64,000 nucleotides of DNA from NCBI GenBank assembly GCA_037178855.1, contig JASJZC010000007.1:1054001-1118000 (forward strand). Direction: 5' to 3'. The DNA comes from Oscheius sp. JU75. Its lineage: Eukaryota > Nematoda > Chromadorea > Rhabditida > Rhabditidae. The notes beneath the pieces were generated by a model that worked only from the letters and a program-made list of their open reading frames with translations, searched no databases and was not told the DNA's origin. The position numbers and the translations under genes are program-made. Positions 1 to 12,503 of the stretch are shown piece after piece; position 1 is the first letter of the stretch; each line of letters opens with the position of its first letter.

Positions 1-86
1 TGAGTTTTTTTTTCTGCTTACCACATGCCCATCAACACAACATTTTCGAAGACGGATTTTCCTCCGTTTCTGATAAGAGAGCCCAT
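1..86 (-). CDS. Possible first exon of a gene running off the left edge
   Basis: Immediately after the carboxylesterase stop codon, on the same strand, an ATG at about 86 opens 21 codons (start MGSLIRNGGKSVFENVV) that end at a good donor (GTAAGC, complement of 13-18). I do not recognise the protein and only one exon is inside the window. The roughly 10-base gap to the upstream stop would be extremely tight, so this could instead be 3' UTR sequence or a downstream operon member. Low confidence. Confidence 0.2.
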
Positions 87-94
87 GATTTTTA

Positions 95-2848
95 TTAGAT
101 TAATGGAGCATATCCTTTTGGATTTCGGAACTTTAGACACAGCAGAGAAATTATTAAAATGATGATACAGAACAGAGTGACGGCAGCGCTTGCTGACCAT
201 TCTGGAAAATCACTAGTTTCATGGATATAACTGCAGTTACCATAGTTTCCATTCGCCTCTTTTCCCACTAGGAAATCGAGGTGATCAAGCCAAATCTGTC
301 CAATATTCTTAGCCGTCGGGGCGTTTTTTTCATGAATGTATGATCGATTGAGCCATATCGAGATGATTCCGTCCAGAAGGGGTCTTTGGAAGAAACAGTC
401 ATGCTTGGGTGGCAGAAGGTACAAGGGGTGATAGTAGCCTCCTGTTCTAAACAGTTTTTATCTTAAAAACGTGGTTTGTTTACTTTGGAATAGTTTCCTC
501 GAAGTATTTGTTGACCTCCAGGTAATAGTCATTTTTCATTCCAGTCATTTTGAGGTCAGCATCAAAGTCTGAAACTAAAATTTATCAAAGATAAATTTAA
601 ACAAACCAATTACAAAGTAGTTTCTGTCCTTTCTTGACCATTTAGACCATCGTGCTTCTTCAGAACTAGGATTTCCATTGATGACAAACTTTGCTACTAA
701 TCCTGAATATATCCTTTCCATTTGAAACTCCTTTTCAGTGAAACTATCGTAGTCACCCCAGAGAACAAAGGTCTGAAGACGGATAATTTAAGACGAACAG
801 CCTGCTCACGAGATCTTCAGCGTGCTTCGGTGTCACCACGCTTGTGTTCCAGATAAACTTTTCGCCTTTCACCGGGTACTCAAAACTGTACATGAATACA
901 TTGCCGGTTTCGGAGAACTTGTCAGCAAACTTGGCGATCGGGTAGTAGTACATGTGGTCGTCGTGTAAGTTGGGCACGTTTTCCACTGAAAAGAGTTCGG
1001 GGGAATATACTGAAATGCTCTAAACCATAAAATGAGCCTCTCCATATCTGACTTCTTGATTCTTTTGCATAATTTCAAATAGCCAAATGGAAGGGGCGCG
1101 CGTGCTTAGGTCTACAAGGCAGAATGAAGAAACTTAGACTGTGATATTCGAATACGTTCAGAGATTATTTGGTTTTGTTTGATGTTTGTTGACAATCTAG
1201 CCTCTTTCATCATTTCAGCACTTTCAAGCAGTGAACTCGCATTGTGGAACATGGATAAGCGTTTCTACAAAAGAGCGACTGATAAGCCAAACATCTTCAA
1301 AGATCGCTTATCTCATACTAACAACTAGCAAAGAAAAGCAAGTTACCTGTACCGTAGAACTTAGAACAAACGCTGGCATACTGATCTTTGTGCTCGTAGT
1401 TATACTCGTACGCTAGATGAGTGCACAGTTTTGAAACCATGGTTTGGTTAACTGTACCGTCGTCGTTAATCAGGTTTCTAAACACCACCTCAAAGAACGT
1501 GTATGAGACTCTACCTGGTAACTTTACTCTCCGCCGAGACTGTTCCAATTAAGCAGTTTTTTTGAGGCAGTTTTCTTTTCAGAAGGTTCTGGAAAGAATC
1601 AGGTAAGACTCCTTCAGGACCATCGATCCAGACACCGTTCAGTTGCTCAACTTCCTTCCTCATGGCTTCCTGTGTTTGGAAGAGCTCCTCGGCTGATTTG
1701 TTCCGGAGACAGGTTTCGATCTGACAACTATAAACTTAGAAACAAGTAGTCTTACATCCAGTATCCTCTGTTTGTCAACAAAGGTATCATCTTCATTGGC
1801 ACATCCAATCAGTTTTGCGAGTTTCTGGGAATACAGACTGTTAATCGCTAAAAACGTTGCATGTTTCGCTGACGATGAGCTAATTTACCAGCATTTCGTT
1901 CTCCCCAAAACGGAACACTCCACAGGATGGTCTGATTGAAAAGGATCTCGGAAACTGGAGAAATCATCAGCTCGGATACCAGTTGGGCTCCAGAACTGTG
2001 CCCGGCCAAAGTAACTTTTTTTGGGTCTCCTCCAAAGCTGTGGATCTCGTCTTGGATCCATTTTAGAGCAGTAACTACGTCTTAAACCAAAATAATTAGT
2101 TTTTTTTCCATCAGATTCCAGGCCTCTTGTACCAACATTCGAGTCAGTAGAAGCCTTCACATGAGGCGATAAATTGAGCCAAGCAAAAATGCCCAATCGA
2201 AATGGAATTGCAACGTAGACTATGTTTCGTTCCTGAGTAGAACTGTTATACGGTAGTATTAAAAGGCAAACCTCATTGGAAAAATTGTTAACAATAACTT
2301 CTTCGGGAGTCTTTTCCGGAGAGAGGTACCATCGTAAACCGCCATGAACGAAGACAAGAACTGGGCAGTTTTTCCTCTCAAGACAGGTACGACTTGTGAA
2401 GACGTTGATGTAAAGACAGTCTTCGCTTATTGGAAGACTGTTATTCCGTATATGACTGAAATAATGTAGATAGCAAACTATGATTCCTTACTCTGGCTGG
2501 TTAGGCATTTGCATGCAGGCACTCTTGTAATAAAACGCATCCACTACTGCAGACCATGGTTTGGGACGAACAGCTTCCTTGAATCTGAGAAAGAAAATTT
2601 AAAATTTTGACAACTTGAAAAACCTTAATTCTCCAACAGGCGGTTCAGCCATGGGGATACCGAGAAAGACATAACCAGCTTGTCCTCGTCTAGATTCTAG
2701 GACCCGGCCTCGGACAGCCCCGAAACTGGAATCTTTCAATGAGAAATACGTAAAATTGACGGTTATACCTCGTGCTGACAGTGTGAAAGATTTTCGTTGA
2801 GAAAGAAAGTGTAGGAAATAAAAAAAGTACGAGTCCAATGAGGAGCAT
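95..2848 (-). CDS. Type-B carboxylesterase with C-terminal membrane anchor
   Basis: A carboxylesterase/cholinesterase-family alpha/beta hydrolase that should cleave carboxyl esters of lipids or xenobiotics outside the cell or in the secretory path. The start at 2848 gives a clean signal peptide (MLLIGLVLFLFPTLSFS) across a 43-nt intron to the first family block (GAVRGRVLES, then FLGIP). Further blocks follow in order: SEDCLYINVF, PVLVFVHGG (oxyanion hole, with Leu where most members have a third Gly), FGGDPKKVTLAGHSSGA with the nucleophile Ser (GHSSG, not the usual GESAG), GTVSAES (likely acid position) and PKHAEDL (likely catalytic His, near 800). The last exon encodes a hydrophobic helix (ASAAVTLFCIIILIISLLCL) and a short basic tail, so the protein is probably type-I anchored with the catalytic domain outside. 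One intron near 2060-2120 seems to need a GC donor. The stop codon overlaps an AATAAA. Family assignment is firm; substrate unknown. Confidence 0.87.
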
Positions 2849-3169
2849 TCGTTATTGACAAGAGGAGAGAGCATTTGCCTCCATTATCGACCCTCACCCC
2901 TTATCGTCTAGGTCAAAACACCACAAATCACTTTTTTTTTCAAGATAAGGCTCTAGTGCTTCCTGAAAAATTGTTTCGCAAGGTAAATAATTGTGTGGAT
3001 GTCGAGACAAGAAAAGCTATGTAAAAATTGCGTCAAAAGCATAGAGCAGGAATTTTACGTAAAAACAGACCAATCCGATCTAGAAAAAAAGCCGTAAGTA
3101 CAGGTAAAAAGTTGGTGGTGGGCTACAATCTTTCTAATCTGTTCAAAACCCATGACAGGAAAATAAAAA
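2849..3169. other. Short intergenic region
   Basis: AT-rich spacer between the esterase start and the 5S gene. It should hold the esterase promoter, but I see no TATA box or other motif I can defend. Confidence 0.4.
3160..3169 (-). terminator. Pol III T-run terminator of 5S rRNA
   Basis: On the minus strand the 5S end is followed directly by five T, an A and four T, the usual RNA polymerase III stop signal. Confidence 0.8.
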
Positions 3170-3287
3170 GCTTACGACACCCGGGATTCCCAAGCCGTCT
3201 CCGATCCAAGTACTAACCGGGCCCAACGTTGCTTGACTTGCCAGATCGGACGGGATGGCGTATTTTCAACGTGGTGTGGCCGTAAGC
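3170..3287 (-). rRNA. 5S ribosomal RNA
   Basis: A 118-nt 5S rRNA gene on the minus strand. It begins GCTTACGGCCACACCACGTT and ends GGTGTCGTAAGC, so the 5' and 3' ends pair as in all 5S rRNAs. The internal box A/IE/box C region (for example TACTTGGATCGGAGACGG) is intact and near-identical to Caenorhabditis 5S. The transcript is followed on its own strand by TTTTTATTTT, a pol III terminator. It differs from the other copy (63477-63594) at one base in stem I/loop A (GAAAATACG here, GAAAGTACG there). Confidence 0.97.
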
Positions 3288-4322
3288 GAGCGCATTCACT
3301 TTCCCTTGGTTGACAGTATTGCAACCGCCTCACCGAGATATTAGCCCTAGCCCTCCGGTTTTGAATGCACTTGCAAACTTGGGATTCGTTTGGTTCAACG
3401 TAAAAGCAGATCGTAGCTTCACAAAGAGATGTTAATAACTTTAGGTTGGTAGTGGTTAAAATGTATTCTTGAAAGTAACTCGTGTTTCATACAAAGTAGT
3501 GACTAGGGATAGGCTGTTTTTTCGGATCTTCGTTGAGCTCATTATTGTACTCGTCGAGCTCTATAAGATAATACCAATTAGAATCCCCGAAATTCGACAA
3601 TCCCCCTCCCCGATTTTTTCTTGCAAGTTTCACTCGTCGCACCTCGGCTGGTATATATTATTGATTAGTTTTGGTATATATCGATAACACTCGATGAGTA
3701 CAATCAATATTCAGGGAATAAATCATTTGAAATTATAATAGTTAACAGAACAGCGCCTAGGCACAATTTTGGTTCATTGTTCAGTTAGCCAGTGAAACGG
3801 TGTCAGAGACCCATGAATCAGGCTTGAAACAATGGCGTCACTCGACCTGCTCAACTCCGTTATCTCTGATTATGTGAACTGTTACCAACTCTTCGGACAG
3901 AACACAGGAAGTCGAAAAAATCTTGTGAAAGGCTATGTGTTCAACAAGAATCAGTTTCAATTATCAGACTTTCCCTGTTTCCAAAGAGCTTAATCAAACG
4001 TCATAATTGTAACCGCGGATACGTTCAGAGACCAGTTTCGCAACCTTCATAACAAAAGGAAGGAGAGGGAGTGGGTATTTCAAAATCAATTCATTCATTT
4101 GAAGTGTAGAGCAAACTACTTGCCAGTCGGGTTGAATTTGGCTGCTGAATCACCCTTCTGCTTGTCGGTGACGTTTTCTTATCAAAAGTCTACGTAAGTT
4201 CCTAGTATAAAAGAGAGGAACAGTTTTGAGTCTTTTTTGAACTGTGGGAACCTCTTGGTTCCAATTTGTTGTAAAGGATTGAGTGATTACTGTAGATTGT
4301 TCTGCTACGTTCTTATTCTTTG

Positions 4323-4370
4323 TTATTACGATATTCTTTGTTTTTTATTACGATATTCTTTGTTTTTTTC
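4323..4370. repeat. Two-copy tandem repeat
   Basis: The unit TTATTACGATATTCTTTGTT plus a few T occurs twice back to back. Simple duplication with no evident function. Confidence 0.7.
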
Positions 4371-4455
4371 TTTTCAAAATCACTAAGCCGATAAACCCTA
4401 GCTCTTCCCTCTCCCCTTCCCCCTCTTCCAATGTTTGTTCATATGACAAATGAAA

Positions 4456-4488
<33 letters not shown>
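4456..4488. repeat. (ATCT)n microsatellite
   Basis: About eight perfect tandem copies of the tetranucleotide ATCT. Confidence 0.95.
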
Positions 4489-4489
<1 letters not shown>

Positions 4490-5335
4490 CGTTGCTTTCC
4501 CACGTTCTCTGTCCACCTTTACCATTCCGTTATGTCTTTCTCCGTGAGTACTTCTTTTTCTACTTTTTTTAGTCCGTCCCATGTCCAACCTGTCGATATA
4601 TATATTTTTCTATATAGCCAAAATCAATATAGCTTTTCAAGTTTTATGTCAACCTTCCAATGTTTGGTAAAGACACTCGAACTCTCACAGTGAGAGACAC
4701 TATAAAACGCTAATGTTTTTAAGAGAAAAGCTTAACATTTTTGTTCGGTGCATCTTGTTCTCTCTAGCCTCTTATCTTCCTTGGAAGTCGATAAGCACCA
4801 TTTTGAACAATTCTTGTTCTCTGATTCTGCTTCCTCTCCTCTGTTTCTTCTTTCTCGAAATAAATTAATATTATTCGCATTATGTAATAACCAATATTTT
4901 ACTACATGCTCTACCATCAATGTTAAACAATTCTATGCCATGCTTATTCATTTTGGTAGAACTTTTCCTGGTCCCTTTTCAAAAAGAAACATGTAGAAAC
5001 AGTTTTCACCTATTTGTTGAAAAATAACGAAAAGAGCACTTCAAAGAAACAATCTATGCATCAGCTTATGGAAACAATTTTCTCACCCACTGCATAATCT
5101 CTATACCTTTCAAAATAGTCTCGAATCTGTTTCAGCACAACCGATCTTTCCTACATTTGGGCAAGTAGACTCACTCAGTAACTCAGGAACCGCTTCCAGC
5201 AATTTTTGATCAAATTTCTACTCTCGTCCACATTTGATAAGCACATTTCAGCTGATAGCGAAGAACAAAGCATCTTAAGACTTGACTCCTTCTTCTCTTT
5301 ACAGTTCCTTTAAATTAAATCGGTAAATCCTCTAG

Positions 5336-8300
5336 ATGGGAGCATTTTCGCAGCTCCGTCTTCTACTTTGGCGGAATCTTCTTCAACAATGGCGATCGGT
5401 GTGGTTCACCCTGTTCGAGTTTCTTATCCCTTTCGTTCTCATCGGAATCAGTTTTGGTCTCATGTTGGGAGTGAGACTGTGTTGTTTTTGTTCAAAAATT
5501 TCAATTCTTCAGTTTCGAAGCAGTTTTGAGAGCAAGCATGACATTACAAATTATCCCAACTGGCCAGTGACAGGGAGTGGTTTCGATACAATCATACCCA
5601 CGAATGCTTCGGACCCTACGGTTTTAACTCTTTATGGCAAGAAAAAAATCATTTTAGTCAACCATGATGGACCTGTCAGCCTTTTCTGGCCAGGCTCCGG
5701 ACTGTCAATTCCTGAACTTTCAAAAAACCGGACCGACTAGTGCCATTATTAAAATAAGTTTTGCCTATACACCAAAAACTGACGTTACAAAAAGCATCAT
5801 GACAATTATCGAGGTTTCAAGAGTCGATTTTTCTTCAACTAGTACGTTTAGGATCGGTTTAACATCCCAAACTTGATGGCGGATCCAATTTTCAAAAAAT
5901 ACTTGTCAGACAGGAATGCGACTCTTCTCACGCAGTTGACATCTGTCCAAACCATATGTGAAAAATCGCAAGGTATTCGTCCTCCGTTTCTAAATAATAA
6001 TGACTTACAGACTATGCCAGTGATTCGGATATGTCAAATGCTATGAAGGCTTCGTTTGAAAGTCAGTGTAACAACTCTCTTTTAGCTGGAATTGTCTTCG
6101 ACGACTCCATTTCTAACAATTTGAAATCTTCGACGGATCTTGCCTATACTATTAGGTTATCTAACACCAAACGAAGAGTGAGTGATCTTTTGGTTCAGTC
6201 GCAAGTAGATCCGAACCCGTTCTGTGCTACTGTTTGAAGGTATGGATCTCATCGTACCACGAAGCATACCCCATGACTAGCTTTAAAATGCTTGCTCATT
6301 TTCAATCATTTCAGAAAGGCAAGCAACCCTGGGACATCAGTCAAAAGTTTGCCGTTTCTTACACTACTGGTCCATTTGACCCGGATGACAGTGATGGTGG
6401 TGATCCCGGATACTGGAAAGAGGGTTTTTTGACAGTACAGAAAGCGGTAGACATTGCTATTCATGATCACTTAAAAAACAGTATGACGGCTAAATCGACA
6501 ACTGATTTATTGGTAAGAGAAAAAAATTAAAAAAAAAAAACTTAGTTAGATCGGTCGATTCCCGTTCCCAGCCTACCAAGACAAAATTATCGAAATCGGA
6601 GCACTGTCAGTTCCTGGAATTGTTGTCTTCTGTTTCATGACATCGGTCGTCTATATAGTTCGTTCAATTGTCATGGAAAAGGAGAATCGGTTAAAAGAAT
6701 ACATGCGGGTGATGGGAATGTCGCAGTGGATCCTCTGGCTTTCTCATTTCATCGTAAACTACGTGAAAGTCTTTTTCATCGTCATCGTTTTGACCATTTT
6801 TATGGGTATTATCACACCACAGTAAGTTTTAGACATGCCAACTGTGACCGAAACGAAACTTGGACGTGGTTTTTTCCAGATCAGATTGGTCTGTGATGCT
6901 CGTTATATTTCTACTCTATGCTTTCGACGCAGTTTACATAGCTTTTCTTGTCTCGACGTTCACCCAATCGGGTATCTTTCACCGGTTCCAATGCAAACTT
7001 TCTCAGGAACCACTGGAACCTTTTTTGCTACAATAATCTGGATGATACTCTACCTGTGGCAAATTATCTTCATCACAGCCGATCAGGCTAACCCATTCTC
7101 TCTTGGCATTCAACTTCTCAACTGTCTGAACCCGGATATCGCCATAAACTATGCAATTACATTGACAGCCAGCTATGAAACTCAAGCAGACGGACTCCAT
7201 TGGGGAGATTTCTGGAAGGCTGCATCTCCGGACCAGAGCATGACAATTGGTCATGTCATGCTATTTCTAATTGGCGATGGAGTCATTCTCATGCTGCTGA
7301 CATGGTATATTGAAGCTGTATTTCCTGGAGGAGAAGGTGTTCCACAAGTTCCATGGTTTTTCATTACAGTAAGCACTTTATATTAATTGAGCAAGAATTG
7401 TTTAGCCTTCTTACTGGTTCCCGGATAGTGCAAAAAGCAAGACGTTTAAAAGACAGGTCGCGTCTGTATTTAATCCTGAATATGTGAAACTGGAATCTGG
7501 ACAGAGTGACAAAAGTGTGGCTATAGAAGTCGTTGGTCTATCGAAGACCTACGGAGGCGGATGTAGTGTTTGTTTTTGGAGAAAGCCCGTAAAAGAGGAA
7601 AAAAAGGCCCTGGATGGTCTGAATTTGAAAATGTATGAAGGAGAGATAACTGCGTTGCTGGGACACAACGGCGCGGGAAAAAGTACAACTTTCAGTCTAC
7701 TCACTGGTATATTTTAGTATTTTAAGACCAGCAAGCATTTAGGTGTGGGAGCGCCTACATCTGGAACGGCCTACATTGATGATTTTGATATAAGAACGTC
7801 TCTACCAGCAATTAGAAAGCGACTTGGCCTATGTCCGCAGTACAATATTCTCTTCAATAATATGACAGTTATGGAACATTTGGAGTTTTTCTGCAAACTA
7901 AAGGTATGTTTGTACACATACTTCTTTTTGAAGATATTTAGGAGAGGGAGTGGAAGCCTAGCGAAGCCATGGAAATCATTACTCGGCTTCGAATGGACTT
8001 CAAGGCAAATTCATATGCTGGATCTCTGTCGGGTGGTCAGAAAAGAAAACTTTCACTGGCTATTGCGCTTATCGGAGGATCAGAGGCACGTTTTTTTTAG
8101 AATATTACGTATCAGAGACTATGTCATGGATCCTAACGATATACTTGTCAGATGTCAATTTCACGGGTTTTGACAGTATTAACAGCATCAGAAAGGCGTC
8201 TATTGTTGCATCCCACTTCTTATCATTTTCAGATCGTTATGCTGGACGAGCCTACTAGTGGAATGGATCCTGGGGCAAGACACGAGACCTGGACTTTATT

Positions 8301-11300
8301 GCAAGCTGAAAAGGCCAATCGAACGATTCTGCTGACGACTCATTTTATGGAAGAGGCCGACGTCCTAGGAGACCGGTGAGATAAACTTCTTTGTGTTTAA
8401 CCAAAACAATAGGATTGCTATTCTGGCTCATGGACAGCTTCAATGTTGCGGTTCTGGAATGTTTTTAAAGAGTCAGTACGGAGCTGGTTATCATCTGATC
8501 GTCGTTTATGGAGAAGAAACGAAGACAGGAGAAACACTAGAACTGATCAAGAAATTTGTACCTGAAGCGAACATTGCTAGCATCGCCGGTCAAGAAGGGG
8601 CCTTTGTTATGCCGGCTAGCTACAGGTCAATGTATTTTATCAAGCTTTGCATATTGACAAACAACCGTCTCTAGATTCCCCACATTGTTCAAAGATTTGG
8701 AAGCTCATCAAGCAGATCTTGGCATTACATCTTTCGGAGTCTCTATCACAACCATGGAAGAAGTTTTCCTGAAAGTTGGACAAGAAGCAAACGAGCGGTA
8801 TAACAACGAGCACAGAATCAAAGATGACTCGGATGTTACAGTATTGAAGCCCAATGATCCTGTCCTACAAAGTAAGTTTAATTGGTTATTTCATATTAAG
8901 TTTATAGAACTGAAAGCAACAAGAAAACTCACCGGGTCAGCTCTCTATTCTCAGCACTTCAAAGCAATGTTTGTTAAGCGATACATCTACTTCTCTAGAA
9001 TGAAGAGAATGTTTATTTCGCAGACAATCTTCCCCGTAAGACCTAATCTTTTCAGTCTATCATAATACGTTCAGATTGTCTATCTTGCTCTGATGATGTT
9101 GACATCCAAATCAATCCCCGAAGCGAAAGAACAAGATCCCCTCCTTTTGCAACTTAACGAATTTGCTGACAGTGACACAATGGGACATATTATCTCGACC
9201 GATTCCAGTTTCAATGGGTCCTCACTTACGTCAGGACTATATAATCAGATAGCGTTAATGGGGCTAGCTTCTCAAATCAAGGTTGAAGCAGTGAACAATG
9301 TGTCAAGTTTTATTCTAGATGCGACCAAAAAGGTTGAAAAGATTTTTTGACTGAACAAAATAGATTTGCAGTACGGTACGAGAACACTTGGAGAACACTG
9401 GCCGTTAGCTTTTGACGCTCTTGGACAGACTATTAAAAGTGAGTACTTTGTATTATTAATTATGCAGCTATGGTCATTATGGAATAGCCGTATGTTTCGT
9501 CTTCCGACGGAAATAAAGAGAAAAATGTTCACAGAGAAGCTTTGATTCGGAGGAAAGAGTTCTTCAGGCTACTTCAACAACTTTGCCTACAACGCTGCAC
9601 CAATCGCAGTCATGATGGCCGATACCGTGTCTCTTTCCTTGTCTCTTGGAAGAAACATTACTTTGTCAGTGACTAACCATCCTCTACCTCCATCCTCTCA
9701 AGACGCCTTGAAGAACAAGGACAACAACAATGGTTCGGCATACATTATCGGCTATGCAATGGTCACTGTTATGGCTCTCATCGTCTCCGGAAACTGTGTC
9801 TTTTTGATCAGAGAAAGAAAAAAGAAGAGCAAACACATGCAGCTGCTATCAGGTTTCATTCGCAAGTTGATTGGGATCGAATCATTTTAGGCCTTCGTCC
9901 TTGGATGTTCTGGCTGACAAGTTTTCTCTTTGATCTGCTTTGGTACTTGCTTCGAGTAGCCGCCTTCATTGCTATCTTTTTCATTTTCAATATCAAAGAA
10001 TACACGGACAGCGTGGGCTCTGTCCTGACACTGGTTCTTATACAACTTCTCTATGGATGGGCTTCAATTCCTCAAACTTATTGGCTTTCTTTCAAGTTCA
10101 ATAGCGCTGCTACTGGTTACAAAGTACTGGTTCTCTTCCATGTTCTAACGGGTGAGTCTATAGGCCTGACAGATGTCGCTCATACTATCTGCTAGGAGAT
10201 ACCCTGGTGACTTTTTCTCGAAAGCACTTAGCGCAAATGTGAAAGTTTTAAAGTAGGAAAAGTTTACAAAACTTTAAAACTACCAGCTTTTCGAATATTT
10301 TCGGATTGTCAAGCACACACCAGCCATGAATATCCTTAAGTGGCTAAGTCATTTCCAGGCATCATTGGACTCATTGCCGCACCAATCATTCAACAAACGG
10401 ACAGCGACACTGCTGCCAATATCTTCAGTTTGATCTATTCGTTCTTCTTCCCGACGTACTCCATTGCCAACTGCTTCATTCTAGCCTACAACAACGAGTT
10501 CTTCAAGACTTCATGTTCCAAGCTGAACTGTGCCGCCTTGACTCTAACAGCTCCTGATTATTGTTGTGCTTCTGACAAGTCTAGTAAGATCTCCTTCGTT
10601 TTGAAGTACATGATTTCAGAACTGATCTATTCCACAAACATACTTGGCGATGGAAGTAAGAAGGGAATTCTGTGGCCAATTTTGTTCATGGCAGTTCAAG
10701 GCTTTTACTATTGGGGACTTGTCTATATGAGAGAGAACGATGTCCCGACATTGCTTGACAAAATCAAGACGATGATGAAGAAAGGTAACAAGGTAGCAGA
10801 TAAGGTAAGTCATGAAGTTTATACATACGCAATTTGTGATTTTAGAAAGATGTCAGTGTCGAGGAAAAGTTTGGGCTTATTGAGGACAACGACGTTTTGG
10901 CTGAAAAAGAAGCAGCGAATAGATTATCAGTGAACGATGCAGCTGTCATCGTCAAAGATATCAAGAAATGGTAGGTATTTAGCAAAACAAAAAACTAGGG
11001 TGTGCTTCAGGTACGGGAGCTTCAACGCTGTAAAGGGTGTCTCGTTCCATGTTAAAACAGGAGAATGCTTTGGTTTGCTCGGGGTCAACGGCGCTGGAAA
11101 AACTAGTACTTTTCAAATGCTGACCGGGGAGAACAGAGTCTCCGAGGGAGACGCCTACATCCTTGGCTCGAGTGTTACCACGGATTGGAGAAATGTGGGA
11201 TTAAACGACTAAATTCAGAAAAAATTGACGTTTAGGCAGGAGACAAACTCGGATACTGCCCTCAATTTGACGCGGTTATAAAAGAGATGACTGGCGAAGA

Positions 11301-12055
11301 AACTCTCTATATGTTTGCAAGAATTAGAGGAATTCATCCAGATGATATTCGGGAAAAAGTCTCGTCAGTAATCAAGGCTATCGGTATTGGCATGTATGCA
11401 GATAAACAAATTAAGACCTACAGGTAAGGTGTGAACAGAGAAAATGTAAGATTGTGTTTAGTGGTGGTAACAAACGTCGACTTTCACTTGGAATAGCTCT
11501 CGTCGGACTTCCTGAAGTGTTGCTACTTGATGAACCCACAACTGGCGTCGATCCTAAAGCTCGAAGAACCATTTGGAACATTTTGTCAAATGTTCGATCC
11601 CTGGGAACTGCCATAGTTCTAGTTTCACATTCAATGGAAGAATGTGAGGCCCTGTGCACTGAACTTACTATCATGGTCTCAGGTGTGCTGAGAAATCACC
11701 TTTTTTATAATTAGTTTTAGGCCAATTTCGCTGCTATGGCACCTGCCAACACATCAAGAGTCGATATGGGGCTGGCTTTACGCTTCTGATCCGCTTGAAG
11801 AATCCAAACGACGCCGAGCGAACAAAACAAGAATTGTACTCCAAATACAAAGGAGCGAAGCTGAAGGAACAACACGTTGTTCAGTTGAATTTTGAGCTGC
11901 CCAAGGCGGAAAACACAACGTGGTCAGGTCTATTTGAGGAGATTGAAGAACTTTCGAAACGGATAGACTTTTACGACTATTCACTAAGTCAAACTACATT
12001 GGAACAGGTCTTCTTGGAGTTCTCAAGAGCTGCCAATGCTCCGAGTGATGACTAG
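5336..12055 (+). CDS. ABC transporter subfamily A (full transporter)
   Basis: A full-size ABCA-type transporter (relatives: ABCA1, nematode CED-7 and ABT proteins), expected to move lipids across the plasma or endosomal membrane. It starts at the ATG at 5336, directly after CCTCTAG, a likely trans-splice acceptor. Order: N-terminal helix ([16 protein letters not shown]); extracellular loop with [15 protein letters not shown]1 (6600-7380, including [14 protein letters not shown]); NBD1 with Walker [10 protein letters not shown] (about 7660), signature [10 protein letters not shown] (8025), Walker [13 protein letters not shown] (8235) and H-loop TTHFMEEAD; second extracellular loop; TMD2 (9720-10830); NBD2 with Walker [10 protein letters not shown] (11085), signature region [10 protein letters not shown] (11462), Walker [13 protein letters not shown] (11518) and H-loop [10 protein letters not shown]. 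Both ATPase sites look intact. There are about 20 exons; the first extracellular loop (5470-6240) is hardest to splice and its exon limits are uncertain. Estimated 1,600-1,700 residues, near the size of CED-7. Assignment to a particular ABCA gene is not possible by eye. Confidence 0.93.
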
Positions 12056-12503
12056 AACTGTTTTGTTGTACATAAAGTATATATTTCAACCGTAATTAAC
12101 AAGCTACAAAATTAGATTTTTGTACAGACTGTTAACAGTACAAAGTTTCCTATAGGTTAGTCGAGTTGTTTTTTTAATCTCGTGTGCATACCGCCTGTTA
12201 CCTGAATAACAGAAAAGAGCGTAGTTACATTAAAGCGTATTGGTAAGCATAAGAGTTGTAGTTATCCTATTAGTTTTCACATACAGAAAAAGAAAAGCTT
12301 CATATAAAATAGCCACCTAAACACATGCGTGGGATGATTCAGCCTTTCTTCTTCAAGTAGACGGAAGTATGTCTGTTTTTGTTTGTACCCACAAATTAGT
12401 ATTTTCTATGCGTCACAAACACCTCAGACTAGTTATACCTTCTAATTTGTAGTCTTTTCCAAGCTTTAGAAACAAACCCTCCCCAGCTTTTTTCTAGGCA
12501 AAA
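12056..12503. other. Intergenic region between ABCA and Srx-like receptor
   Basis: About 450 bases, AT-rich. It ends in a T-rich tract and TTTTTTCTAG, a probable trans-splice acceptor, just before the receptor ATG. Nothing else recognised. Confidence 0.5.

Larger units (their letters stand above)
3288..5335. other. Intergenic region, pyrimidine-rich on the plus strand
   Basis: About 2 kb between the 5S gene and the ABCA gene with no convincing coding region. It contains a nested hairpin just upstream of the 5S gene (3291-3368), a tandem duplication of a 23-24 bp unit near 4323-4370, an ATCT microsatellite, and from about 4200 onward a strongly T/C-rich plus strand leading to the ABCA start. 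Confidence 0.5.

Noticed and set aside
3291-3368. tRNA gene candidate upstream of the 5S rRNA
   Set aside because: The 7-bp closing stem resembles an acceptor stem, but there is no T-arm GGTTC motif, no D arm and no valid anticodon arm in either orientation.
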